Positions 7,195 through 15,726 of a stretch of DNA of 42,245 bases are shown here, one piece after another. The stretch is from positions 1 through 42,245 of the forward strand of contig DAIDEE010000036.1 in the NCBI GenBank assembly GCA_027308685.1, in the 5' to 3' direction. Source of the DNA: Acidocella sp. (GTDB lineage Bacteria > Pseudomonadota > Alphaproteobacteria > Acetobacterales > Acetobacteraceae). Each line of letters begins with the position of its first letter. Positions within the stretch are counted from its first letter, which is position 1. The notes under the pieces were generated by a model that was not told where the DNA came from, did no database searches, and saw only the letters and a list, made by a program, of their open reading frames with translations. The position numbers and the translations under genes were made by a program.

Positions 7195-7323
7195 CGTCAG
7201 GCCCACCCAGGCCTGATTGGGGTTCTCTTCCAGTTTCGGCTGGGTTTGCGCCCTAACGTCTCCCAGACGTGAAGCCTCCCTGTTGACTTAACCCGCTGGC
7301 TGTTCAGCCGGCGGGTTTTTTTT
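7195..7323 (+). ncRNA. Candidate trans-acting small RNA with three hairpins plus terminator
   Basis: The LysR-nth gap holds four consecutive stem-loops in one direction. The first is TCAGGCC/GGCCTGA (7197-7203, 7210-7216) with loop CACCCA. The second is CCAGT/GCTGG (7230-7234, 7239-7243) closed by a TTCG tetraloop. The third is ACGTCT/AGACGT (7256-7261, 7265-7270) with loop CCC. The fourth is a strong intrinsic terminator (7290-7323). An AT-rich promoter-like stretch with TATATA/TATACA (7183-7190) precedes it; no clear -35 box is seen, so the 5' end is approximate. No open reading frame fits. The loops and the linker GAAGCCTCCCTGTTGAC are C-rich, like small RNAs that pair with ribosome-binding sites. 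I considered 6S RNA because of the GAAGCCT after a hairpin, but the molecule looks too short and the fold differs. Confidence 0.65.
7290..7323 (+). terminator. Strong intrinsic terminator of the candidate small RNA
   Basis: Thirteen-base arms (7290-7302 and 7305-7317) pair throughout with one G-T wobble around a two-base loop, and the stem runs into eight T residues (7316-7323). The T run on the plus strand fixes the direction. The distal half and T-tract also encode the last residues of the convergent nth gene. Confidence 0.88.
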
Positions 7324-8002
7324 GGCGCACGATCGGTGCCTGGGTTTTGGGTTTGAACACGCAATAGGCCGCCCCGGCGCAGCGCCAGCATTCCGGGGTG
7401 CGGGCTTTGCATACATAGCGTCCGTGTAAAATCAGCCATAGATGCGCCGGGCGCAGCATGTCCTGCGGCACCCTTTTGAGCAGGGCGTCCTCGACCGCCC
7501 GTGGGGTGGCGCCAGGCGCGATGCCGGTGCGGTTGCCGAGCCGGAAGATGTGTGTGTCAACCGCCATGGTGGCCTGGCCGAAAATTTCGTTCAACACCAC
7601 ATTGGCGGTTTTGCGTCCCACGCCAGGTAAGGCTTCCAGGGCGTCGCGCTCACCGGGGACCTCGCCGCCGTGGCGCTCGATCAGCAATTGCGAGAGGGCG
7701 GCGGCATTTTTGGCCTTGGCCTGCCACAGGCCGATGGATTTGATCCGCGCCCCGATGCCTTCGGCCCCCAGGGCCGCCATCGCGGCGGGGGTGGGGGCAT
7801 CGGCGAATAATATTTTGCCCACTTTGTTGACCGCGACATCGGTGGTCTGGGCTGACAGCATCACCGCCACCAGCAACTGGAACGGCGTGGCGTAGTCCAA
7901 CTCGGTGCGGGGATTCGGGTTGCCGGCGGCGATGGCGGTGAGAAACGGCGCTATATCGGCGTTCTTCATCAATTTTGGGCGTTTTGGCGGGGTCTGCGTC
8001 AT
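7304..8002 (-). CDS. nth: Endonuclease III (DNA glycosylase/AP lyase)
   Basis: A 232-residue base-excision repair enzyme removing oxidised pyrimidines. The helix-hairpin-helix LPGVGRKTANVVLNE carries catalytic Lys131, and the catalytic Asp is Asp149 in MAVDTHIFR. The four [4Fe-4S] cysteines are Cys198, Cys205, Cys208 and Cys214 with the classic 6-2-5 spacing. Length is usual for the family with ~15 extra N-terminal residues; an internal Met at residue 12 is an alternative start. Its stop codon sits at the tip of the plus-strand terminator hairpin, and its final KKPAG is encoded by that terminator. It diverges from the DUF2244 gene with 42 bp between them. Confidence 0.95.
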   Translation of the reverse strand: MTQTPPKRPKLMKNADIAPFLTAIAAGNPNPRTELDYATPFQLLVAVMLSAQTTDVAVNKVGKILFADAPTPAAMAALGAEGIGARIKSIGLWQAKAKNAAALSQLLIERHGGEVPGERDALEALPGVGRKTANVVLNEIFGQATMAVDTHIFRLGNRTGIAPGATPRAVEDALLKRVPQDMLRPAHLWLILHGRYVCKARTPECWRCAGAAYCVFKPKTQAPIVRQKKPAG

Positions 8003-8044
8003 TTCGTCCCTTGTGTAACAGGTGGAATACGCGATTTATGCGGC

Positions 8045-8557
8045 ATGGACGTGCACACCGCCAACCCTGACCGGCTGATTTTTGAGGCCACCGTGCAGCC
8101 GCATCGCAGCCTGGACCGTAAGGGCGTGCTGATGGCCGCCGCGGTGATGGTGGCGGGCTCGCTGGTGGTGACCAGCATGATGGCGATGATCGGGGCCTGG
8201 GTGGTCATCGGGTTCAACGGGGCTGATATCGCGCTGGCGCTGTTTTTATTGTGGTTGAATGTGCGGGCGGCGCGGGCGCGTGAGTTACTGGTTTTGACCG
8301 AGAGTAAATTCATCATCACCAGCACCGATATGAATGGCCGGACCCGGAATATCTCGCTGCCGCCGTACTGGCTGAATGTGGTACTGGAGGAACGCGCCGG
8401 GACCGTGCCGAAGTTGCTGCTTTCAGCAAGGGGGATCAGCCAAGAAGTTGCCCGCCAGTTGGGCGAGGAGCAAAAACGCGACTTGGCGGCAGCACTGACC
8501 AGGGCGCTGCATAAATGGCGCAACCCGGTGTTCCATAATCCGCAGTTGCAGGATTAG
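8045..8557 (+). CDS. DUF2244 membrane protein
   Basis: A 170-residue protein of the DUF2244 family, whose function is unknown. Two hydrophobic spans (around residues 28-52 and 58-73) with a short turn (GFNGAD) form a membrane hairpin. A soluble C-terminal part follows with the family-typical WLNVRAARARELLVLTESK and, near residue 108, LPPYWLNVVLEE. The location next to nth, transcribed divergently, is one I have seen commonly in alphaproteobacteria, so it may be co-regulated through the 42-bp intergenic region. No catalytic motif is visible. Confidence 0.8.
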   Translation: MDVHTANPDRLIFEATVQPHRSLDRKGVLMAAAVMVAGSLVVTSMMAMIGAWVVIGFNGADIALALFLLWLNVRAARARELLVLTESKFIITSTDMNGRTRNISLPPYWLNVVLEERAGTVPKLLLSARGISQEVARQLGEEQKRDLAAALTRALHKWRNPVFHNPQLQD

Positions 8558-8610
8558 TTTAAGGGCTGAGCGTGAAGCATGTCCGCAAACCAGCGCCGCC
8601 CACAAGCCGC

Positions 8611-8634
8611 CACGGCTGAGCCGTGATGGTTTTT
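8611..8634 (+). terminator. Possible terminator after DUF2244 gene
   Basis: CACGGC/GCCGTG (8611-8616, 8620-8625) with a TGA loop is followed by ATGG and a run of five T. The stem is short and the T-tract is offset, so it is a weak candidate. Most of the remaining 8558-8688 gap shows only partial dyad symmetry. Confidence 0.35.
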
Positions 8635-8688
8635 GCGGTTCGGACCGGGAGGTACTGTGGAACAGCGGCTCAGCATAGGCGGAACGGG

Positions 8689-10326
8689 TTAGTCTGTCTC
8701 GGCTTTCGGTAAGCGGATGACGAAGCGGGCGCCGATGATGTTGCCGTCCGCGTCGCGGCGGTTTTCGGCTGAGATGCGGCCCTGGTGGGCTTCGATGATC
8801 TGGCGCGAGATCGAGAGCCCGAGGCCTGAGTGGCTGCCGAATTGCTCCGAGGTGGGGCGCTCGGAGTAAAACCTATCAAAAATACCATCGAGCTTGGCAT
8901 CAGGGATGCCGGGGCCTTCATCCTCGACCGCTAACTCCACGATGCCGCCGGTTTCGCGGCCGCGCAGCCAGATCAACCCATTGTCCGGGCTGAAGGAGAT
9001 GGCGTTGCCGATGAGGTTGCGCAGCACCTGCACCAGCCGGGATTCCACGCCGCGCACGGTGAGGCCGGTGCCGGGGCTGTCTAGCACCATGCGCGGGCCG
9101 TTTTCCTTACGGGTGGCGTCGTGCATTTCGGTCAGGGTTTCAAGAATGGGGGCCAGGTCGATCACCTCCATGCGGGTGCGCGAGAGTTCGGAATCCAGGC
9201 GCGAAGAATCTGAGATATCGGTGATCAGCCGGTCGAGCCGCGCTACGTCCTGCGTGACGATGGCAAGTAAGCGGGTGGCGCGGGTGGGGTCTTCGACGCG
9301 GGTGAGGGTCTCGATGGCGGAGCGGATTGAGGACAGGGGGTTTTTGATTTCGTGAGAGACATCAGCGGCGAATTGCTCGATGGCGTCCATCCGCGCCCAC
9401 AGGGCTTTGGAGGAACCATCGAGGGCGCGGGCCAGCGTGCCGATTTCGTCGTTGCGCTCGATGATGGCTTCCGGCAGCGCCTGAGTGCGGGCGCGGCCTT
9501 CGCGCATCAGGGTGGCGGCGTTGGCGAGGCGTAGGATCGGGCTGGCGATGGTGCGGGCCAGATAGAACGAGACGATGACGGTAAGGGCAAGGGCGAGGGC
9601 GAATAACCCCAGAATGGAAATTCGGACGGCCAGCACCGCCCGGTCCACCCCACCGGCTTCACGGGTGAGCAGTACGGTGCCGACATTCTGTTGGCTGCGG
9701 CTGATCGGTTCCGCCACCGTGACCAGCAACTGGCCATCGGCGCTACGCCGCACATAAGGTGGGGCTTCCTGGTTGGGAGAGACGGAGGTGAGTTGCAGGG
9801 CCTCGCGGGCGTCGGGCTGCCAGCCCAGCGTGTCGGGGTTTTCACCGGCGCCGGAGCCGATCAGGCCGGAAACATCCTGCGGCTGGGCCAGCGCACCGGT
9901 GAGATGGTCGTATGCGTAGCCAACCAGCCTGGCGAACATGTTGGTTGGCGCGGCGGCGGGCAATGGTTCGGTGATGATGGCACCGCCGGGGCCAGGATGC
10001 ACCCTTGAGTTGGCGATGATCTGGCCATCCGGCCCGTAGATAAGCGCCTGAGCGTTCGGAGTCGGGTCGATGAGTTGGTAGAGCAGCGGTTGCGCGAGGT
10101 CGGGGTTCAGGGCCGGCTGGCCAGCCTGGTTGTTTTGCACGGCACTTTGGCTGAGGGCGCCGGCAAAAATACGAGCTTGCTCGCGCAGGGCCGAAACCTC
10201 GGCGGAGAGCAGGCCTTGCTGGTATTGGTCAAGGTAAAACAATGCGGCGAAAATCAGCGCGACGGGGAGCAGATTCACCAGCAGAATGTCGCGCAGCAGG
10301 CGTGAGAGGCGGGTACGCTTGGTCAT
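8689..10326 (-). CDS. chvG: Sensor histidine kinase, ChvG/ExoS/BvrS type
   Basis: A 545-residue membrane kinase. TM1 is at residues ~12-33, a periplasmic sensor domain of about 200 residues follows, TM2 is at ~233-257, then a HAMP linker and a dimerisation domain with phospho-accepting His325 in FAADVSHEIKNPLSS. The catalytic domain has N-box NLIGNAISFSP (~437-447), G1 EDEGPGIPD and G2 SGLGLSISRQI. In rhizobia and Brucella this kinase responds to acid or envelope stress. The ATG at 10326 is chosen because it opens directly into the basic, TM1-containing N-terminus; the upstream frame lies inside chvI. It follows chvI after 10 bp. No HPr kinase or PTS gene follows, unlike many relatives. Confidence 0.93.
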   Translation of the reverse strand: MTKRTRLSRLLRDILLVNLLPVALIFAALFYLDQYQQGLLSAEVSALREQARIFAGALSQSAVQNNQAGQPALNPDLAQPLLYQLIDPTPNAQALIYGPDGQIIANSRVHPGPGGAIITEPLPAAAPTNMFARLVGYAYDHLTGALAQPQDVSGLIGSGAGENPDTLGWQPDAREALQLTSVSPNQEAPPYVRRSADGQLLVTVAEPISRSQQNVGTVLLTREAGGVDRAVLAVRISILGLFALALALTVIVSFYLARTIASPILRLANAATLMREGRARTQALPEAIIERNDEIGTLARALDGSSKALWARMDAIEQFAADVSHEIKNPLSSIRSAIETLTRVEDPTRATRLLAIVTQDVARLDRLITDISDSSRLDSELSRTRMEVIDLAPILETLTEMHDATRKENGPRMVLDSPGTGLTVRGVESRLVQVLRNLIGNAISFSPDNGLIWLRGRETGGIVELAVEDEGPGIPDAKLDGIFDRFYSERPTSEQFGSHSGLGLSISRQIIEAHQGRISAENRRDADGNIIGARFVIRLPKAETD

Positions 10327-10336
10327 AGGCAGTGCT

Positions 10337-11029
10337 TCACGCTTCCTTGTAGCGGTAGCCGATGCCGTAGAGGGTCTCGATCTGGTCGAACTCCTCATCC
10401 TCATTACGGAATTTTTTGCGCAGGCGTTTGACGTGGCTGTCGATGGTACGGTCGTCGACATAGACATTTTCGCCGTAAGCAGCGTCGATCAGTTGGTCGC
10501 GTGATTTCACCATGCCAGGGCGGGCGGCGAGCGCCTTGACCAGCAAAAATTCAGTCACGGTGAGCTGGATATCAAGGCCCTTCCACAGGCACTGATGCTT
10601 GGTCTCATCGAGCGTGAGGTTGCCACGGGTGATGACGGCGGCGGGCGCGGCCCCGGCCTTCGTCGCCTCATTGCGACGCAACAAGGCCCGGATACGCTCC
10701 AGCAGCAGCCGCTGGCTGAAGGGCTTGGTGATGTAATCATCAGCCCCGAGGCGCAGGCCCATCAGCTCGTCGAGTTCGTCATCCTTGGAGGTGAGGAAGA
10801 TCACCGGCATGGCGGTGCGGGTGCGCAGCTTTTGCAGTAACTCCATGCCATCCATGCGGGGCATTTTAATGTCCAGCACGGCCAGATCCACCGGCTTGGC
10901 CAGGAGCGCCTGCAAGGCGCTCTCGCCATCGGTATAGGTGACCACCGAAAAACCTTCCTGCTCCAGGGTCATCTGGACGGAAATCAAGATATTGCGGTCG
11001 TCATCGACCAGGGCGATTGTCTGTTTCAT
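10337..11029 (-). CDS. chvI: Response regulator, ChvI type (OmpR family)
   Basis: A 230-residue two-component regulator. The receiver domain begins [15 protein letters not shown] with acidic residues at positions 9-11; the phospho-accepting residue is Asp53 ([15 protein letters not shown]); Thr and Lys of the active site lie in [11 protein letters not shown]. An OmpR-type winged-helix DNA-binding domain fills residues ~128-228 and ends [10 protein letters not shown]. The sequence strongly resembles ChvI of rhizobia. The start at 11029 fits the family; the frame stays open 21 codons upstream into the divergent gene. Only 15 bp separate it from that gene's start, so its promoter must lie inside the neighbour or overlap it. 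Confidence 0.94.
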   Translation of the reverse strand: MKQTIALVDDDRNILISVQMTLEQEGFSVVTYTDGESALQALLAKPVDLAVLDIKMPRMDGMELLQKLRTRTAMPVIFLTSKDDELDELMGLRLGADDYITKPFSQRLLLERIRALLRRNEATKAGAAPAAVITRGNLTLDETKHQCLWKGLDIQLTVTEFLLVKALAARPGMVKSRDQLIDAAYGENVYVDDRTIDSHVKRLRKKFRNEDEEFDQIETLYGIGYRYKEA

Positions 11030-11044
11030 GGGTTGGAGCTCATA

Positions 11045-11548
11045 ATGGCTGATATGCAGGGCGGGAGTGACGCGATTATGGCAATAGCGCAAGAGCGGGA
11101 TTTTTATAATGAGGCGGCGGGGCTGCTACGCACCGCCAACGCTGCCACTTTGGCCACCGCGCAGGACAATGTGCCGTTTGCCGCCCTGGTGACATTTGCG
11201 TTGCTGCCTGACCTCTCGCCAGTGCTGCTGCTCTCAACGCTATCTGGCCACACGCGCCAGTTGAAACGCAATTCCGCCTGTTCATTGCTAGTGATTGGGC
11301 AAGCGGTGGATGCCAACCCGCAGACCGCGCCCCGGCTGTGCCTGACCGGTACGGCGGCGATGAGTGATGATCCAGGCGTGCGTGCGGCGTTTCTGGTGGC
11401 GCATCCTTATGCCAGCCAGTATGCTGATTTTACCGATTTCGCGTTTTGGCGCATGACGGTGACAGCCGCTCATTACGTGGGTGGCTTTGCAGCGGCAGCG
11501 CGGCTGGATGTTGAAAAACTCAGGGCTGCGGCGGTAATTTTACCGTAA
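11045..11548 (+). CDS. FMN-binding split-barrel (pyridoxamine-phosphate-oxidase-like) protein
   Basis: A 167-residue protein of the pyridoxamine 5'-phosphate oxidase-like, split-barrel flavin/haem-binding type (HugZ-related). The pattern [21 protein letters not shown] near the N-terminus, [20 protein letters not shown] and a later [20 protein letters not shown] match this family. Members bind FMN or haem; the substrate here is unknown. The ATG at 11045 has GGAG seven bases upstream; an ATG at 11078 with GGGAG is a good alternative. It lies between chvI (divergent) and pckA (same strand, 126 bp away). Confidence 0.78.
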   Translation: MADMQGGSDAIMAIAQERDFYNEAAGLLRTANAATLATAQDNVPFAALVTFALLPDLSPVLLLSTLSGHTRQLKRNSACSLLVIGQAVDANPQTAPRLCLTGTAAMSDDPGVRAAFLVAHPYASQYADFTDFAFWRMTVTAAHYVGGFAAAARLDVEKLRAAAVILP

Positions 11549-11674
11549 GTCCTTGGTTTTGCTGCGCTGCGTCAACGAATTTCCCGACTTTAAGGAAATG
11601 GAACGGTTGATGCCACATGCTGAGATGCTTATGAGGGCAGACTAATTTAATCCCAGTCCAAGGAAAACTAACAA

Positions 11675-13288
11675 GTGACAAACGCCAACACGGCCCCGCT
11701 GCACGACGCTACACCGCTGGCAGGCTCTGGCATCCGGGTGGCCGCCAGCCTGCATTCCAATCTGACCGCGCCGGCATTGGTGGCGCATTCATTGCGCAAA
11801 GGTGAAGGCCGGCTTTCCGCTGATGGTGCGATCATTGTGCGGACCGGTATTCATACCGGCCGCTCAGTGGGTGATAAGTATGTGGTCGATGAGCCGAGCA
11901 CAACCGGCGAGATCTGGTGGGGCAAGATCAATCAAAAAATGCCGGAAGCCAAATTCGCGATGCTGAAAGGCCGGGTGCAGGCGTATTTGCAGGGCCGCGA
12001 GTTGTTTACCCAGGATTTATATGCCGGGGCTGACCCTGCCAATCGGATCCGGGTGCGTCTGGTGACCACGGGCGCGTGGCAGGCTTTGTTTGCGCGTAAT
12101 ATGTTTATTCGTCCGCCCGCGGCTGAGCTAGCGGGGTTTGTTCCAGACTACGTGATTTTACACGCGCCGGAATTTGAGACCGACCCTGCGATTGATGGTG
12201 TGAACGGGACCACCGCGATTGTGTTGTCGTTTTCTGAGAAGCTGATTGTTATTGCGGGAACGCAATATGCGGGCGAGATTAAAAAATCTATCTTCACCGT
12301 GATGAACTGGATTTTGCCGGCGAAGGGCGTGCTGCCGATGCACTGCAGCGCCAATATCGGTAAAAATGAAGATTCCGCCTTATTTTTTGGGCTCTCCGGC
12401 ACGGGCAAAACCACCCTCTCGTCTGACCCGGCGCGGCGTCTGATCGGTGATGATGAGCATGGCTGGGCAAGCTCTGGCGTGTTTAATTTTGAGGGCGGTT
12501 GCTACGCCAAGGTGATCGATCTTTCGCAGAGTGCCGAGCCGGAGATATGGGCAGCGTCGCATCGGTTTGGCACGGTGCTGGAAAATGTGGTGGCCGATGC
12601 GCAAGGCCGGCTGGACCTTACCGATCAAACCTATACTGAGAACACCCGCGCCTGTTATCCTGTTGAATTTATTCCTAATGTGGAGTTGTCCGGTCGGGGG
12701 GCGATTCCAAAAAACCTCTTCATGCTGACGGCCGATGCGTTCGGTGTGTTGCCTCCGATTTCCAAGCTCAGCCCAAGCCAGGCGATGTATCATTTCATGT
12801 CGGGTTACACCGCAAGGGTGGCGGGGACTGAGAAGGGGCTCGGCTCGGAGCCGCAAGCGACGTTCTCAACCTGTTTTGGTGCGCCGTTCCTGCCGCGGCA
12901 TCCGGCGGTTTACGGTAAACTGCTTGAAAAACTGATCGCCGAGCATGGCGTGTCATGCTGGCTGGTGAATACCGGCTGGACTGGCGGCGCATACGGTGTG
13001 GGCAAGCGGATGTCGATCAAGCATACGCGCGCACTGCTGCGGGCGGCGCTGAGTGGCGAGCTTGATAAGGGCAGCTTCCGCCGCGATCCGTTCTTTGGTC
13101 TTGGTGTGCCAGAGCAGGTGGCGGATGTGCCGACCGAGGTGCTCGACCCGCGCTCGGCCTGGCCCGATAAAGCAGCGTACGACAAGGCCGCGGCGGATTT
13201 GGTGAGGCAGTTCGAGGACAATTTCGCGACCTTCTCTGATCAGGTCGGAGATGACGTGAAAGCTGCGGCGATCCGGGCTGCGGCTTAA
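11675..13288 (+). CDS. pckA: Phosphoenolpyruvate carboxykinase (ATP)
   Basis: A 537-residue gluconeogenic enzyme converting oxaloacetate plus ATP to phosphoenolpyruvate, CO2 and ADP. The P-loop GLSGTGKTTL is at residues 239-248, followed by DDEHGW (metal and nucleotide binding); RTGIHTGRSVGDKY (~56-69) and YAGEIKKSIF (~198-207) are substrate-site segments of the ATP-dependent class. The GTG start at 11675 has AGGAAA nine bases upstream. Its proximity to chvI is a conserved alphaproteobacterial arrangement, in which ChvI is known to affect carbon metabolism. A hairpin terminator follows. Confidence 0.96.
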   Translation: MTNANTAPLHDATPLAGSGIRVAASLHSNLTAPALVAHSLRKGEGRLSADGAIIVRTGIHTGRSVGDKYVVDEPSTTGEIWWGKINQKMPEAKFAMLKGRVQAYLQGRELFTQDLYAGADPANRIRVRLVTTGAWQALFARNMFIRPPAAELAGFVPDYVILHAPEFETDPAIDGVNGTTAIVLSFSEKLIVIAGTQYAGEIKKSIFTVMNWILPAKGVLPMHCSANIGKNEDSALFFGLSGTGKTTLSSDPARRLIGDDEHGWASSGVFNFEGGCYAKVIDLSQSAEPEIWAASHRFGTVLENVVADAQGRLDLTDQTYTENTRACYPVEFIPNVELSGRGAIPKNLFMLTADAFGVLPPISKLSPSQAMYHFMSGYTARVAGTEKGLGSEPQATFSTCFGAPFLPRHPAVYGKLLEKLIAEHGVSCWLVNTGWTGGAYGVGKRMSIKHTRALLRAALSGELDKGSFRRDPFFGLGVPEQVADVPTEVLDPRSAWPDKAAYDKAAADLVRQFEDNFATFSDQVGDDVKAAAIRAAA

Positions 13289-13299
13289 AATCAACGACG

Positions 13300-13319
13300 C
13301 CGGGGGATAAAACCCCCGG
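13300..13319. terminator. Hairpin between convergent pckA and zinc-ribbon gene
   Basis: CCGGGGG/CCCCCGG arms (13300-13306, 13313-13319) around an ATAAAA loop form a perfect seven-base-pair GC stem in the 37-bp gap between converging genes. Neither side has a long T run (TTATTTT begins 8 bp away on the plus side). Confidence 0.6.
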
Positions 13320-13325
13320 TGGTGA

Positions 13326-13982
13326 TTATTTTGGCGGCGTCGGCTGGATGCCTAAGATATGGTTGATGCCGTTAAAGAACGGGGCGCTGGCCGGAATGGT
13401 GTGCATGATGTGTGCGCGCCCGGCATAGATACCCCCGAAGACGAAAATCAGGATAATGAGAGTGGTGAAAACACCGGCCCGGCCGGCCCGTTCTGGCTCA
13501 TCATGGGTGCGGGAAGATTTCACGAGGGCGGCGAAGCGTTCTTCGTTGCCGGGTAAGGGGCTGGCACCACGGGTGGTTTCGGTATCGCCTGCAGGCTCGG
13601 TATAAATATCAGGGTCTGGTTCGGAGTTTGAGTTGCGCGCCAGGCTGGCGAGAATTTCAGCAGTGCTGCTGGGGCCCGAATACGTGAACGGGTCATGCGC
13701 CGGGTCCTCAGTGGCGGGGCTGGGCCAGGCCGGGGTGCGCGGTGCCGGTTCGGGCGTTGGTGGCGCGTAACTGGGGCGCTCCATTACCTTTGGCATGTCG
13801 TCATACACGCTGCGGCTGGCAGAAGGCTCAGCGGCCGGCCAGGCGGGCGGCGGTGCCGCAACGGCTGGCTCTGCTAACCACTGGTGGTTGCACTGCTGAC
13901 AGCGCACGGTCCGCGGACGGCCGTTGAACGCAACGTCAGGCACATCGTATTCAGTTTGGCAGCCGGGACATGAAATTCGCAT
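13326..13982 (-). CDS. MJ0042-type zinc-ribbon membrane protein
   Basis: A 218-residue protein. The N-terminus is a small zinc ribbon (Cys5, Cys8, Cys28, Cys31: CPGC ... CQQC) of the MJ0042/zinc_ribbon_5 type. A long Pro/Ala-rich disordered region (~40-165) follows, then one transmembrane helix (VFTTLIILIFVFGGIYAG, ~172-190) and a short tail. The layout suggests a cytoplasmic metal-binding head on a flexible tether. The function is unknown. It diverges from ftsE across 152 bp; a zinc-ribbon gene in this position is common in alphaproteobacteria, which hints at an envelope or division role, but that is inference. Confidence 0.8.
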   Translation of the reverse strand: MRISCPGCQTEYDVPDVAFNGRPRTVRCQQCNHQWLAEPAVAAPPPAWPAAEPSASRSVYDDMPKVMERPSYAPPTPEPAPRTPAWPSPATEDPAHDPFTYSGPSSTAEILASLARNSNSEPDPDIYTEPAGDTETTRGASPLPGNEERFAALVKSSRTHDEPERAGRAGVFTTLIILIFVFGGIYAGRAHIMHTIPASAPFFNGINHILGIQPTPPK

Positions 13983-14134
13983 GATATGAAAGAAATGACA
14001 TCTTAATGCGCCTCGTGCAACAGAGTGTGGTCGAGAATTGGGACATAGAACGTTAAGATTGAAAAATATTACGAAAATCGCTTGCGGAACGCGGCAACGG
14101 GGCGGCAGAAAAGACCGAAGGACGGTGCTGGTTT

Positions 14135-14836
14135 ATGGTACGATTTGACGATGTATGGTTGCAGTACCATCGGGCTGGTGGCGCATCGGGGTCAGACGCG
14201 CCTGCGATCATCAGCCACATGAGTTTTGAAATTCCACAAGGTGGGTTTCGCTGGCTGACCGGAGCTTCCGGGGCGGGCAAGACCAGCGTGCTGAAGCTGA
14301 TGTATCTGGCCGAGCACCCAAGCCGGGGTAAAATTGAATTGCTGGGCACCAATGCTGCCAGCATGGAACGGCGAGAGGCAGCACTGCTGCGGCGGCGTAT
14401 TGGGGTGGTGTTTCAGGATTTCCGGTTGCTGGAGCATTTATCTGCCTATGATAACGTGGCTTTACCGATGCGTCTGGCGCGCCGTAGCGAGGGGCAGGTG
14501 AAGTCCGATGTTACCGAGTTGCTGCATTGGGTGGGGCTGGAGGGCAAGATGGACCGTAAGCCCAACGAGCTTTCCGGGGGCGAACAGCAGCGGGTGGCAA
14601 TTGCGCGGGCGGTGGTGAACCGGCCTAAATTATTTTTAGCGGATGAGCCGACTGGAAATTTGGATGACCTGCAAGCTGACCGGTTGATGATGCTGATCAC
14701 CGGGTTGAATAAAATGGGGACCACGGTGGTGGTGGCGACTCATAGCAAGCGGCTGGTGGCGGAGTATCCGGCACCCCGGCTGGATATTGCCAGGGGTATG
14801 CTGGCCCTTGATGAATCATTGGTCTGGAACCGCTAG
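14135..14836 (+). CDS. ftsE: Cell division ATP-binding protein FtsE
   Basis: A 233-residue ABC ATPase that, with FtsX, links the divisome to peptidoglycan hydrolase activation. Walker A GASGAGKT is at residues 43-50, the signature [14 protein letters not shown] and Walker [13 protein letters not shown] follow, and the D-loop and switch region ([10 protein letters not shown]) are normal. The sequence [19 protein letters not shown] is typical for FtsE. A four-residue glycine/serine insertion near residue 16 lengthens the N-terminus a little. Two bases separate its stop from the ftsX GTG. Confidence 0.94.
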   Translation: MVRFDDVWLQYHRAGGASGSDAPAIISHMSFEIPQGGFRWLTGASGAGKTSVLKLMYLAEHPSRGKIELLGTNAASMERREAALLRRRIGVVFQDFRLLEHLSAYDNVALPMRLARRSEGQVKSDVTELLHWVGLEGKMDRKPNELSGGEQQRVAIARAVVNRPKLFLADEPTGNLDDLQADRLMMLITGLNKMGTTVVVATHSKRLVAEYPAPRLDIARGMLALDESLVWNR

Positions 14837-14838
14837 TC

Positions 14839-15726
14839 GTGGCCAGGCGGATGGATCATTTGGGTTTACGTACCGCGATGGCCGACCGGTTATTGCCGGT
14901 GCTGGTGGCGGCGATGAGTTTTCTGGCGGTGTTGGCAATCGCCGGGACACTGGCGGCGGCGGGGCTGGCGACGCAGTGGAACCATGATACCGGCGTGGAC
15001 CTGACTGTGCAGGTGCCGGAGCCGGGCGATAATGCGGTAGGTGGCAGCACCCCGCGGGAACAGGCGGTGTATGAAGTTTTGGCGAAATCGCCGCAGGTGC
15101 GCGTGCCGCATGTGCTCAGCGCCAGCGAGATTAACGCCCTATTGCGGCCATGGCTGGGCGGGGATGTGGCATCGCTCGGGATGCCGGTGCCGGCGGTGAT
15201 CACCGCGCAATGGGTGGGCGCTGGCTCGCCAGATGGGTTGCGGACGGCGCTGGATGCGGTGGCACCGGGGACGCTGGCCGAAACCGGCGAACGCTGGGCC
15301 GCACGGGTAGCAGCGCTGACGGCCAGTTTGCAGGCCTCTGCATTGTCGGTGTTGCTGATTGTGGTGCTGGTGGCGGTCGCGGTGGTGACGGTGGCGACGC
15401 GGGCGGGCTTGGCGCAGCGGCGTGAGGCGGTGGAGATTATTCATGGGCTGGGGGCGCTAGATTCTGACATTGCCAACCGTTTCGCCCGGCGGGCGACCAT
15501 GCTCACGGCGGTTGGTTCGGTGCTGGGCACGGCTTGTGCGCTGCCGGTCTTGTTCGGGTTGGCAAATTTGGCAGCGCCCTTCAGCGGCGTGGTGGCGAAT
15601 ACCGGCTGGCCGGTGCTGCCGCCGGTGTTATGGGTGGTACTCCCCACTATTCCTCTCGCGGCGGCGGCGATCGGCTGGGTAACCACCCAGCAGACAGTGC
15701 GTGGCTGGTTGCGGCGGCTGAAGTAA
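14839..15726 (+). CDS. ftsX: Cell division protein FtsX
   Basis: A 295-residue permease-like membrane partner of FtsE. TM1 is at ~20-42 (LLPVLVAAMSFLAVLAIAGTLAAAG), then a periplasmic loop of about 120 residues, then three TM segments in the C-terminal half (~160-180, ~215-240, ~258-280), the FtsX arrangement. RREAVEIIHGLGALDSDIANRF is the conserved cytoplasmic loop. The GTG at 14839 is used; an ATG four codons later is possible. The stop overlaps the next start as TAATG, so ftsE, ftsX and the next two genes form one unit. Confidence 0.9.
   Translation: MARRMDHLGLRTAMADRLLPVLVAAMSFLAVLAIAGTLAAAGLATQWNHDTGVDLTVQVPEPGDNAVGGSTPREQAVYEVLAKSPQVRVPHVLSASEINALLRPWLGGDVASLGMPVPAVITAQWVGAGSPDGLRTALDAVAPGTLAETGERWAARVAALTASLQASALSVLLIVVLVAVAVVTVATRAGLAQRREAVEIIHGLGALDSDIANRFARRATMLTAVGSVLGTACALPVLFGLANLAAPFSGVVANTGWPVLPPVLWVVLPTIPLAAAAIGWVTTQQTVRGWLRRLK

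Noticed and set aside
7195-7323. 6S RNA as an identity for the small RNA
   Set aside because: A GAAGCCT after a hairpin recalls 6S, but only about ten bases follow before the terminator and the long closing stem and central bubble are absent. Not excluded without a covariance search.
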